From the NCBI GenBank assembly GCA_964461635.1, contig CAYWVC010000065.1, positions 1 to 5,561 on the forward strand: DNA of 5,561 nucleotides, in the 5' to 3' direction. This stretch comes from RGIG3994 sp964461635 (GTDB lineage: Bacteria > Bacillota > Clostridia > Oscillospirales > CAG-272). Below are positions 1-5,561 of the stretch, in pieces (position 1 is the first letter of the stretch; each line of letters opens with the position of its first letter). The notes beneath the pieces are model-generated. The model was given only the letters and a program-made list of their open reading frames with translations. It had not been told where the DNA came from and made no database searches. The translations under genes were made by a program, and so were the position numbers.

Positions 1-31
1 CAAAAAACTCGTTAAATTTGCGCACTGTCTA

Positions 32-60
32 TTGACAATAACACCGAATTGTTGTATAAT
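32..60 (+). promoter_or_regulatory. Consensus SigA promoter of the small membrane protein gene
   Basis: A perfect -35 box TTGACA (32-37) and a perfect -10 box TATAAT (55-60) are separated by exactly 17 bases. Transcription should start near 66-68, leaving a leader of about 28 bases before the ATG at 95. The match to the vegetative sigma-factor consensus is complete, so high basal expression is expected unless a repressor acts here. Confidence 0.9.
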
Positions 61-94
61 TTAGGTTAGAATAACTTTCCCGGAGGGTTTTAGA

Positions 95-457
95 ATGGCA
101 AAAACGATTGCCGCCGCGGGCGATATCGCGGCTATCCGTCGTGACCGTGTCAGTCTTTGCAAAAAAATATTTTTGTTTGTCAAGCTCGGATGTATGTTCC
201 TGCTCTCGATAGTCGGCAGTTTGTACTTTGTTTGGAGCCAATACGTCGCTCAGCACAATGTGACAAAGTACGGTGACCCCGTTTGGAGCGCCGCTAAGAA
301 CAGCTGTGTACAGTTTATAGAGGAAAATCCGATGCTGACAGTCTCTTGCGTGGTTTTGGGATTTGTTGCCTGCAGCTTCGTGGCATTCCTCGTTCTTCAC
401 GGCATCGAGACTCTCGTCGTCAAGTTTATGATGCGCAAGGCAAACACCGGCAGATAA
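95..457 (+). CDS. Small two-helix membrane protein, function unknown
   Basis: I do not recognise this 120-residue protein. It has a basic N-terminal region (RRDR at 15-18, KK at 23-24), a first hydrophobic helix at about residues 26-47, a polar segment at about 48-79, a second helix at about 80-102 and a basic C-terminal tail. By the positive-inside rule both ends should be cytoplasmic and the 30-residue middle segment external. Five cysteines (22, 33, 71, 85, 93) are scattered, with no metal-binding pattern. The ATG at 95 is well supported by GGAGGG at 82-87, 7 bases upstream. The gene has its own consensus promoter and intrinsic terminator, so it is probably a single-gene transcript. No catalytic motif is visible. 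A housekeeping membrane accessory protein and a lineage-specific orphan are both possible. That it is a real gene is likely; its function is unknown. Confidence 0.8.
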   Translation: MAKTIAAAGDIAAIRRDRVSLCKKIFLFVKLGCMFLLSIVGSLYFVWSQYVAQHNVTKYGDPVWSAAKNSCVQFIEENPMLTVSCVVLGFVACSFVAFLVLHGIETLVVKFMMRKANTGR

Positions 458-484
458 TAACGCTTATAATCTTTAATATTCGAT

Positions 485-520
485 ATCGCACGCTCGGTAA
501 CGGGTGTGCGATCTTTTTTA
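485..520 (+). terminator. Intrinsic terminator after the small membrane protein gene
   Basis: A 12-pair stem (485-496 with 501-512, including two G-U pairs) closes a GUAA loop of the stable GNRA class and is followed at once by C and six T (514-519). It lies 28 bases after the stop codon at 455-457. It should separate the small membrane gene from mazF. Confidence 0.88.
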
Positions 521-627
521 CATATTTTTCTTGCATTCAAACTGACTAAGTGCGCGTAAGAGCGGAAAAAATATTACCGTAAACAGCTAAGGCAAAAAAT
601 CTCGGAAAAGGAAAAGGGATAAAAGCT

Positions 628-1020
628 ATGCAGGTCAAACGCGGTGATATTTACTATGCCGATCTCAGCCCGGTCGTCGGCTCCGAGCAGGGCGGGCTCC
701 GTCCCGTTCTGATCATACAAAACGACGTGGGCAATCGCTACAGCCCCACCGTCATTGCGGCGGCAATTACATCAAGGATGGGCAAAACGAAGATGCCGAC
801 ACATATCGACGTGTACGCAGACAAGGCTGGGCTCGCCCGTGATTCCGTCATCCTGCTTGAGCAGGTACGCACGCTCGACAAACGCCGATTGCGGGAAAAG
901 ATGGGGCACCTTGACGACACGGTTATGACCGAGGTAAATACGGCAATAGCCGTAAGCTTTGGGTTGTCGGCGGGTGAACACCGGGACGAAAACGGCGAAA
1001 ACGGTGGAGTTACCGCATAA
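628..1020 (+). CDS. mazF: MazF/NdoA (EndoA)-type mRNA interferase, type II toxin
   Basis: A cytoplasmic PemK/MazF-fold endoribonuclease that cuts single-stranded mRNA at a short sequence. The N-terminal 110 or so residues closely match Bacillus NdoA: RGDIYYADL (5-13), the GSEQGG loop (18-23), RPVLIIQND (25-33), SPTVIAAAIT (39-48), the DSVILLEQVRTLDK segment (about 72-85) and the GHLDD motif. The residues equivalent to catalytic Arg25 and Thr48 of the Bacillus enzyme are present at the same positions, so the enzyme looks active. At 130 residues it is slightly longer than the Bacillus protein (about 116) because of a hydrophilic C-terminal tail rich in Glu, Asn and Gly. The ATG at 628 has AGGGA at 615-619 upstream. 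No antitoxin reading frame is found in the 170 bases before it, where mazE/ndoAI normally sits, nor directly after it. I could not identify a clear promoter. Family assignment is firm; the cleavage sequence (UACAU in Bacillus) is only inferred. Confidence 0.95.
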   Translation: MQVKRGDIYYADLSPVVGSEQGGLRPVLIIQNDVGNRYSPTVIAAAITSRMGKTKMPTHIDVYADKAGLARDSVILLEQVRTLDKRRLREKMGHLDDTVMTEVNTAIAVSFGLSAGEHRDENGENGGVTA

Positions 1021-1056
1021 AAAGGAAAATATTTATCATTATTTTCCCGAAGCCTC

Positions 1057-1085
1057 TTGATTTTACGGCAAAATAATATTACAAT
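1057..1085 (+). promoter_or_regulatory. Promoter of the aldolase gene
   Basis: The -35 box TTGATT (1057-1062) and -10 box TACAAT (1080-1085) are separated by 17 bases, which is four of six and five of six consensus positions. The predicted start near 1092 leaves a leader of about 28 bases that contains the ribosome binding site AAGGAG at 1107-1112. No hairpin with a T-run separates this from mazF, so some read-through from mazF is also possible. Confidence 0.7.
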
Positions 1086-1119
1086 ATATAGTTGGAAATA
1101 ATTATTAAGGAGTAAGATC

Positions 1120-2091
1120 ATGGCTCTTGTAACAACCACCGAAATGTTCAAGAAGGCTTACGAAGGCAAATATGCCATAGGCGCCTTCAACATCAACAAC
1201 ATGGAGATCGTTCAGGCGATCACCGAGGCTGCCGGCGAACAGAGATCCCCCGTTATTCTTCAGGTCTCCGCCGGAGCAAGAAAGTACGCAAAGCACGTTT
1301 ACCTTATGTCGCTTGCAAAGGCGGCTATTGAGGACAGCGGCGTCGACCTCGCCCTGCACCTTGACCACGGCGCGGATTTCGAGATCTGCAAGTCCTGCAT
1401 CGACGGCGGATTCTCCTCCGTTATGATCGACGGTTCGCACTATTCCTTTGAGGAAAATATCGCAGTGACCAAGAAGGTCGTCGAGTACGCTCACGCCCAC
1501 GGTTGCGTGGTAGAGGGCGAGCTCGGTCGCCTTGCCGGAATTGAGGACGACGTTAAGGTCAGCGCCGAGGATTCGTCCTACACCCAGCCCGACGAGGTCG
1601 AGGAATTCGTCACCCGCACGGGTGTCGACAGCCTTGCTATCGCCATCGGAACAAGCCACGGCGCATACAAATTCACCGCGGCACAGTGCACGAGAAACGA
1701 GGAGGGCATTCTCGTTCCTCCCCCGCTCCGTTTCGACATTCTTGAGGAAATCGGCAGACGTCTGCCCGGCTTCCCGATCGTTCTTCACGGTGCCTCCAGC
1801 GTACCGCAGGAATACGTCAAGGAGATCAACTCGCTCGGCGGCAAGCTGCCCGACGCAGTCGGTATCCCCGAGGAACAGCTCAGAAAAGCGGCTACTATGG
1901 CAGTCTGCAAGATCAACATCGACTCCGATATCCGCCTTGCTATGACCGCGGGTATCCGTCGCGTGTTCAACAACGATCCGCAGATCTTCGACCCCCGCGA
2001 GTACCTTAAGGTCGCCCGTGCCGAGGTCAAGAAGATGGTCGCGCACAAGATCGTGGACGTTCTCGGCTCTAACGGAGCACTTGATAAATAA
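1120..2091 (+). CDS. fba: Class II (zinc-dependent) fructose-1,6-bisphosphate aldolase
   Basis: This cytoplasmic enzyme of glycolysis and gluconeogenesis reversibly splits fructose 1,6-bisphosphate into dihydroxyacetone phosphate and glyceraldehyde 3-phosphate. The 323-residue protein shows the full class II set: GAFNINNME near the N-terminus (21-29), LHLDHG (79-84) with the catalytic Asp82 and zinc ligand His83, VEGELG (131-136) with the conserved acidic residues, GTSHG (177-181) with zinc ligand His180, VLHGASS (221-227) with zinc ligand His223, and NIDSD (266-270) for phosphate binding. It is about 35 residues longer than the Bacillus FbaA type because of extra sequence around 232-258 and at the C-terminus, a length usual for clostridial homologues. 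The ATG at 1120 follows AAGGAG by 7 bases. The gene has its own promoter and a downstream hairpin. The related tagatose-bisphosphate aldolases share these motifs, but the absence of sugar-catabolism neighbours favours the glycolytic role. Confidence 0.95.
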   Translation: MALVTTTEMFKKAYEGKYAIGAFNINNMEIVQAITEAAGEQRSPVILQVSAGARKYAKHVYLMSLAKAAIEDSGVDLALHLDHGADFEICKSCIDGGFSSVMIDGSHYSFEENIAVTKKVVEYAHAHGCVVEGELGRLAGIEDDVKVSAEDSSYTQPDEVEEFVTRTGVDSLAIAIGTSHGAYKFTAAQCTRNEEGILVPPPLRFDILEEIGRRLPGFPIVLHGASSVPQEYVKEINSLGGKLPDAVGIPEEQLRKAATMAVCKINIDSDIRLAMTAGIRRVFNNDPQIFDPREYLKVARAEVKKMVAHKIVDVLGSNGALDK

Positions 2092-2105
2092 AATATTTAC
2101 GGCAT

Positions 2106-2144
2106 CGGGGCTTTTCTCTATCGGAAAGGTCCCGCTCTGCTTTT
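2106..2144 (+). terminator. Probable weak intrinsic terminator after fba
   Basis: The segments 2106-2117 and 2123-2134 pair as a 12-pair stem with three G-U pairs and a five-base loop. The only T-run, four T at 2141-2144, begins six bases after the stem. This is unlike the tight stem and T-tract of the other terminators in the window, so partial read-through into the phasin-like gene is plausible. Confidence 0.55.
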
Positions 2145-2192
2145 AATGCGTCTCAATTCAAAATCTATTATTACAATAAGGAGAAAAAAAAC

Positions 2193-2510
2193 ATGGATAC
2201 CATCGTAGAAGGCGTACGCAGATTTGTACTTGCCGGCATCGGAGCCGCCGCTTTTTCCTACGAAAAAGCCAGCGAGACCATCGACCAGCTCGTGAAGAAG
2301 GGCGAGCTTACCGTTGAGCAGGGCAAAGCCCTCAACGAGGAGCTCAAGCACAACGTCAAAAACGCCATTAAAGAAAACGTCACCGTCAACGTCGTCAAGA
2401 ACGGCGAGAAGCCGGTCGAGGAGATGAACAGCGAAGAGCTGGAGGCTCTGAAAGCCCGCATTGCCGCCGCAGAAAAGAAAGCCGCGCAAGGCGCCTCGGA
2501 CGCTGAATAA
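2193..2510 (+). CDS. Phasin-like small helical protein (COG3937-type)
   Basis: A 105-residue, highly charged, probably cytoplasmic or membrane-peripheral protein. The first part has a mildly hydrophobic helix (about 9-22, FVLAGIGAAAF) followed by KASETIDQLVKKGELTVEQG (25-44) and a KHNVKN segment. This pattern is typical of small Firmicute proteins annotated as phasin family or polyhydroxyalkanoate synthesis regulator. The C-terminal part (about 74-98) is rich in Glu, Lys and Ala and fits a short coiled coil, with a polar tail. The ATG at 2193 follows AAGGAG (2178-2183) by 9 bases. The stop at 2508-2510 lies 4 bases before the ABC1 kinase ATG, so the two are very likely co-transcribed and translationally coupled. 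No PHA synthase is present here, so a granule role is not supported; a partner or regulator role for the kinase is an inference from the pairing. I saw no convincing separate promoter. Confidence 0.8.
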   Translation: MDTIVEGVRRFVLAGIGAAAFSYEKASETIDQLVKKGELTVEQGKALNEELKHNVKNAIKENVTVNVVKNGEKPVEEMNSEELEALKARIAAAEKKAAQGASDAE

Positions 2511-2514
2511 GGCT

Positions 2515-4110
2515 ATGTCACCAATCGACGTTAAAAGCTTCGCAGAACGGCGCGAAAACCGGGAGAGACTGCGTGAGGTCATCGCCGTACTCCGGCGGCA
2601 CAATATTTTGCGCGACCTTACGCCCGAAAAGCTCTGCTCGGTCATAGAGGACCTCGGTCCGACCTTCATAAAGCTCGGTCAGATCCTCTCGATGCGCTCG
2701 GACATTCTGCCGAAGAATTATTGCGAGGCGCTGACAAAGCTTCGTTGCAACGTAAAACCGATGCCGTACGACGAGGTCGTCGCGATCCTTGAGAAGGAGT
2801 ACGGTAAGCCGATGGCGGAGGTCTTCTCCGACTTCGACAGCAAGGCGCTCGGCAGTGCCTCCATTGCGCAGGCACACCGCGCGACGCTGAAGGAAAACGG
2901 TGAAGCCGTCGTGGTCAAGGTCCGCCGCCCCGGAATACGCGAGGTTATGAGTCGGGATATAATCCTGCTCAAACACGCCTGCAAGCTCCTGAAATACACC
3001 CCGATGGAGGGCTTGCTTGACTTCAACGCCGTGCTGGACGAGATGTGGAACGTCACCGAGCAGGAGCTTGACTTTCTTACCGAGGCGAGCAATCTTGAGC
3101 GCTTTCGCGAGCTCAACGGCGACGTGGCGTACGCCACCTGCCCGACGCTCTTCCGCGATTACACGACCGAAGGTGTGCTCGTTATGGAATTCATCGACGG
3201 TTTTTCGATCGACGGTAAGAAAACGCTCACCGACAACGGCTACGACCTTGAGGAGATCGGCACGAAGCTCGCCGATAACTACGTAAAGCAGATCATCGAC
3301 GACGGATTTTTCCACGCCGATCCGCACCCCGGCAACATCAAGATCCGCGGGGGCAAGATCGTCTGGATAGATATGGGTATGATGGGCGTTCTCACGCCGC
3401 ATCAGCGCAAGCTCATATCAAAGGCTATCTCGGGCATCGCCACAAACGATATCAATTCCTGCATCGACGCGATCCTCGGGCTCGGAGTTTACAAATCCCT
3501 TCCCGACAAGCGCAAGCTCTTCCGCGACGTTGATGCGATACTTATCAAATACCTCTCGGCGGACCTCGGGACTATGGATCTGTCAAAGGTGTTCGAGGAC
3601 ATTGCCGAAATTATGCGTTCCAACGGCATCGCAATGCCGAGCGAGCTCGCTATGCTCCCGCGCGGACTTGCGACGGTGGAGGGCATCATCGCCGACCTCG
3701 CCCCGCAGACAAACGTCCTAAACATCATAAAAGCCCGCATCGAGCGATCTATGCTGAAGGATTTCGACCTCAAAGCCGAGCTTATGCACGACGTGCGCGC
3801 CGTCTACACAAGCGCGCATAAATCGCTGGAGATCCCCGCGCTGGCGGCTGACCTGTTGCGGTTGATGCTCAAGGGCGACACGAACTTTGAGATAGAGCAC
3901 CACGTGGGCAAGGATACGTCGGAGCTGACGCTGAAAACAGTCAAAAAGCTCTGTGCGGCGCTGATTGCCGCGGCGCTTTTCGTCTGCGGCGGGCTCGTAT
4001 ACGGAACACAGCCCGCGCTCGGTCCGATATCCTACGTCAGTATTGCCTGCCTTGTCGGGGCAATAGTGCTCGTTATCGTGACCTTCCTACCCTCGGGCAA
4101 GAAAAAATAG
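2515..4110 (+). CDS. ABC1/UbiB/AarF-family atypical kinase-like membrane protein
   Basis: This 531-residue protein belongs to the ABC1 (UbiB/AarF/COQ8) family of protein-kinase-like ATPases. The family signatures appear in order: FIKLGQ (51-56, KxGQ motif of the N-terminal extension), GSASIAQAH (113-121, the Ala-rich loop replacing the glycine-rich loop), Lys135 in VVVKV, ELD (184-186, ExD motif), VMEFIDG (223-229), HADPHPGN (267-274, catalytic loop) and IDMG (285-288, equivalent to DFG). Two hydrophobic helices at about 478-497 and 505-525 anchor the C-terminus, followed by a basic tail. In proteobacteria and mitochondria the family supports ubiquinone synthesis. In an anaerobic Firmicute the target is unknown and may involve other lipids. 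The ATG at 2515 is preferred: it lies just after the phasin stop, conserved-type sequence begins soon after it, and only a weak AAGG (2509-2512) precedes it, which fits coupled translation. A TTG at 2461 would add 18 basic residues inside the preceding gene and is unlikely. Confidence 0.93.
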   Translation: MSPIDVKSFAERRENRERLREVIAVLRRHNILRDLTPEKLCSVIEDLGPTFIKLGQILSMRSDILPKNYCEALTKLRCNVKPMPYDEVVAILEKEYGKPMAEVFSDFDSKALGSASIAQAHRATLKENGEAVVVKVRRPGIREVMSRDIILLKHACKLLKYTPMEGLLDFNAVLDEMWNVTEQELDFLTEASNLERFRELNGDVAYATCPTLFRDYTTEGVLVMEFIDGFSIDGKKTLTDNGYDLEEIGTKLADNYVKQIIDDGFFHADPHPGNIKIRGGKIVWIDMGMMGVLTPHQRKLISKAISGIATNDINSCIDAILGLGVYKSLPDKRKLFRDVDAILIKYLSADLGTMDLSKVFEDIAEIMRSNGIAMPSELAMLPRGLATVEGIIADLAPQTNVLNIIKARIERSMLKDFDLKAELMHDVRAVYTSAHKSLEIPALAADLLRLMLKGDTNFEIEHHVGKDTSELTLKTVKKLCAALIAAALFVCGGLVYGTQPALGPISYVSIACLVGAIVLVIVTFLPSGKKK

Positions 4111-4111
4111 C

Positions 4112-4159
4112 AAAAAAATTTGGGCTCTTCTGCACCATACGCAGAAGAGCCCGTTTTTT
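4112..4159. terminator. Bidirectional intrinsic terminator between convergent genes
   Basis: A perfect 12-pair inverted repeat, 4122-4133 with 4141-4152, encloses a 7-base loop. On the right is a six-T run (4154-4159) and on the left a seven-A run (4112-4118), so the same hairpin has a T-tract when read from either strand. It sits 11 bases after the ABC1 kinase stop and 12 bases beyond the stop of the minus-strand FAD gene, and should end both transcripts. Confidence 0.93.
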
Positions 4160-4164
4160 ATTAT

Positions 4165-5469
4165 TCAAATCACCCCGCCGCGCTCGGCAAGGACGGTACG
4201 CAGGGCATCGGTATCGACGTCAGCCATACGGCAACCGCTGTCGCAGGCGAGCGACGCGGCGACACCCGCCGCCTCTCCGAGAGCCATACAGGTTCCCTGC
4301 ACGCGGATCGAAGCAAATGCCGTCATATCGGCGGAAATGCTTCTGCCCGCCACGGCAAGGTTGTCAATACCGATCGGCACAAGGCTCCGATACGGCACCG
4401 ACGCGGGACGCTCAAGCGAGCGGCAGATCTGCTTCTGATCTGCGGCGCTGTGGATATCTATCGGGTGCGAGCACTTTGCCACCGTGTCGGGAAATTCAAA
4501 GCCCGAGAGATACTCCTCGGCGGTCAGAAGGTGCTCGCCGACGATATGCCGCGTCTCGCGCACTCCGGCGTTTATGCCGGAGGAGGCAATACAGGCATCC
4601 TTAAATTCCGGATATTCGCGGCGCAACAGCTCAACGATTGCAAACATATCCTCACGCAAGCGGTGCTCCGCCGCAGTCATCGCGGCGCGGTCGGTCGCGT
4701 CGGCGGCGGCACGCGTAACGTTCACCGCAAGCGTCTTGCCCGTTACCGTTACGTTAAACCACGGACCGCCGAACTGCGGTGCCTCCCCGGCTACGTACCT
4801 TGAGCTCAGATAATCGTGAATGACCGAATTTATCGACCGTCTTTGCCCCTTGCCGTCGTGGTGAATGCAATTGCACAGCAACGGGGTCGTCGCATCAACG
4901 TCGGCGATAAGGAAGCAGAGCGACATAGGCTGAAGCTCACGGTCTATCTTCTGCATCGGGACCCCGGCGCGGTAGGCTATATCGGCGTCACCCGTTGCGT
5001 CCACGAAATACTTGCCGTTGATCGCCTCGTACCCGTTCTTGGAGGCTAAGATGACCGTGTTCACACGTTTGCCGTCGGTCAGGCAGTCGACGATGAAGGT
5101 ATTGGAATAGAGCTCCACCCCCGCCTCCTCCACCGTACGTGCGGCAAAGAGCTTATAATACTCCGGATCGAAGGAGATGTGCCCGTGCGGGAGTTCGGCA
5201 ATCGCCGCCCCCGCGTCGATAAGCTTGCAGATGAATTCCCACGTAATACCGCCGACGACCCGCTCACCGCGAAGGTGCACGCCGCTGATCGGCAGAACGT
5301 AGCCCGAGGTCGCCGTCCCGCCGAGGAAGCCGTACCTCTCGATAAGTGCCGTGCGTTTGCCGCATCTTGCCGCCGAAACCGCGGCGACCCAGCCCGCGGG
5401 ACCTCCGCCGCAGACCACAACGTCATAATCCCCAACAACGGGAACGTTTCTATCAAGCTTTATCTGCAT
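4165..5469 (-). CDS. FAD-dependent oxidoreductase (FAD_oxidored family), substrate unknown
   Basis: A probably cytoplasmic flavoprotein of 434 residues. The N-terminus has a Rossmann dinucleotide-binding strand and turn, VVVCGGGPAG (17-26), with the acidic end of the second strand at Glu44 (ALIER), so FAD binding is well supported. Further family-type segments are YFVDATGDADIA (154-165), VNVTR (249-253), a GVRETRHIVG segment (302-311), VPYRSLVP (358-365) and a C-terminal FAD-contacting stretch from NLAVAGR (370-376) through GEAAGVAA (398-405). These match the broad FAD_oxidored group often annotated only as FAD-dependent oxidoreductase. The substrate cannot be read from sequence. No signal peptide or heme-binding motif is seen. 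The start at 5469 is chosen because GGAG (plus-strand 5476-5479) lies 6 bases upstream. An in-frame ATG at 5481 overlaps that site and has no good one of its own. The gene stands alone, converges on the ABC1 kinase gene and has its own consensus promoter. Confidence 0.92.
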   Translation of the reverse strand: MQIKLDRNVPVVGDYDVVVCGGGPAGWVAAVSAARCGKRTALIERYGFLGGTATSGYVLPISGVHLRGERVVGGITWEFICKLIDAGAAIAELPHGHISFDPEYYKLFAARTVEEAGVELYSNTFIVDCLTDGKRVNTVILASKNGYEAINGKYFVDATGDADIAYRAGVPMQKIDRELQPMSLCFLIADVDATTPLLCNCIHHDGKGQRRSINSVIHDYLSSRYVAGEAPQFGGPWFNVTVTGKTLAVNVTRAAADATDRAAMTAAEHRLREDMFAIVELLRREYPEFKDACIASSGINAGVRETRHIVGEHLLTAEEYLSGFEFPDTVAKCSHPIDIHSAADQKQICRSLERPASVPYRSLVPIGIDNLAVAGRSISADMTAFASIRVQGTCMALGEAAGVAASLACDSGCRMADVDTDALRTVLAERGGVI

Positions 5470-5484
5470 AAAAATCTCCATTCC

Positions 5485-5497
5485 GCCGCATTGCGGC
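5485..5497 (-). other. Small hairpin in the leader of the FAD oxidoreductase gene
   Basis: A perfect 5-pair GC stem, GCCGC with GCGGC, around a 3-base loop lies in the short untranslated leader, between the predicted transcription start near 5507 and the ribosome binding site at 5476-5479. It has no T-run and does not cover the ribosome binding site. It may stabilise the 5' end of the message or be chance. Confidence 0.35.
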
Positions 5498-5513
5498 TTT
5501 AAAATCTAACGGT

Positions 5514-5542
5514 ATTATACTACTCTTCTGCCGAATTGTCAA
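5514..5542 (-). promoter_or_regulatory. Consensus SigA promoter of the FAD oxidoreductase gene
   Basis: Read on the minus strand, a perfect -35 TTGACA (plus-strand 5537-5542) and a perfect -10 TATAAT (5514-5519) are separated by exactly 17 bases. The predicted transcription start is near 5507, giving a leader of about 38 bases to the ATG at 5469. Confidence 0.9.
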
Positions 5543-5561
5543 CCAATCATAACCACCGATA

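Noticed and set aside
35..52. Inverted repeat ACAAT-N8-ATTGT inside the spacer of the first promoter, a possible operator
   Set aside because: The arms are only five AT-rich bases and one overlaps the -35 box, so the match is explained well enough by chance.
531..577. Possible promoter for mazF (TTGCAT or CTGACT with downstream AT-rich bases)
   Set aside because: No pairing of -35 and -10 boxes with 16-18 base spacing and reasonable matches could be found.
1024..1047. Hairpin GGAAAAT with ATTTTCC after mazF, as a possible terminator
   Set aside because: The stem is short and AT-rich, the loop is 10 bases, and no T-run follows. It would be a poor intrinsic terminator.
1105..2046. Long minus-strand open frame (313 residues) opposite the aldolase gene
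   Set aside because: The plus-strand frame has complete class II aldolase motifs, a promoter and a ribosome binding site. The antisense frame is a by-product of GC-biased codon use.
2518..3402. Minus-strand open frame of 294 residues opposite the ABC1 kinase gene
   Set aside because: The plus strand carries all the ABC1 signature motifs through this region. The antisense frame shows no motif or ribosome binding site.
4120..4803. Plus-strand open frame of 227 residues opposite the FAD oxidoreductase gene
   Set aside because: It begins inside the terminator hairpin, has no recognisable domain, and lies antisense to a well-supported flavoprotein gene.

Overview
The window looks like chromosomal DNA of a low-to-moderate GC Firmicute, most likely an anaerobic gut Clostridia (Oscillospiraceae/Ruminococcaceae-like). 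The reasons are near-perfect SigA-type promoters (TTGACA-N17-TATAAT twice), strong purine-rich Shine-Dalgarno sites, a MazF very close to Bacillus NdoA, a class II aldolase, and a phasin-like/ABC1-kinase gene pair. No species can be named from the sequence. I see no phage, transposon, tRNA, rRNA or CRISPR signal.

Layout, left to right. (1) 32-520: a monocistronic unit with a consensus promoter, a small two-helix membrane protein of unknown function (95-457) and a clear intrinsic terminator. (2) 628-1020: a MazF/NdoA-type mRNA interferase gene with no antitoxin gene beside it. (3) 1057-2144: a promoter, class II fructose-bisphosphate aldolase (1120-2091) and a probable, weak terminator. (4) 2193-4110: a phasin-like small protein followed 4 bases later by an ABC1/UbiB-type kinase-like membrane protein, almost certainly one transcript. 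(5) 4122-4159: a symmetrical hairpin flanked by A- and T-tracts that serves as a shared terminator for the convergent genes on either side. (6) 4165-5542, minus strand: an FAD-dependent oxidoreductase with its own consensus promoter and a short leader.

The genes do not form one pathway. The aldolase is core glycolysis, MazF is a regulatory RNase, and the FAD enzyme has an unknown substrate. The only pair that clearly belongs together is the phasin-like protein and the ABC1 kinase. Its role in an organism that probably makes no ubiquinone is the most open question here. Otherwise this is an ordinary, compact housekeeping region. No intergenic gap exceeds about 170 bases, and I found no convincing new system.
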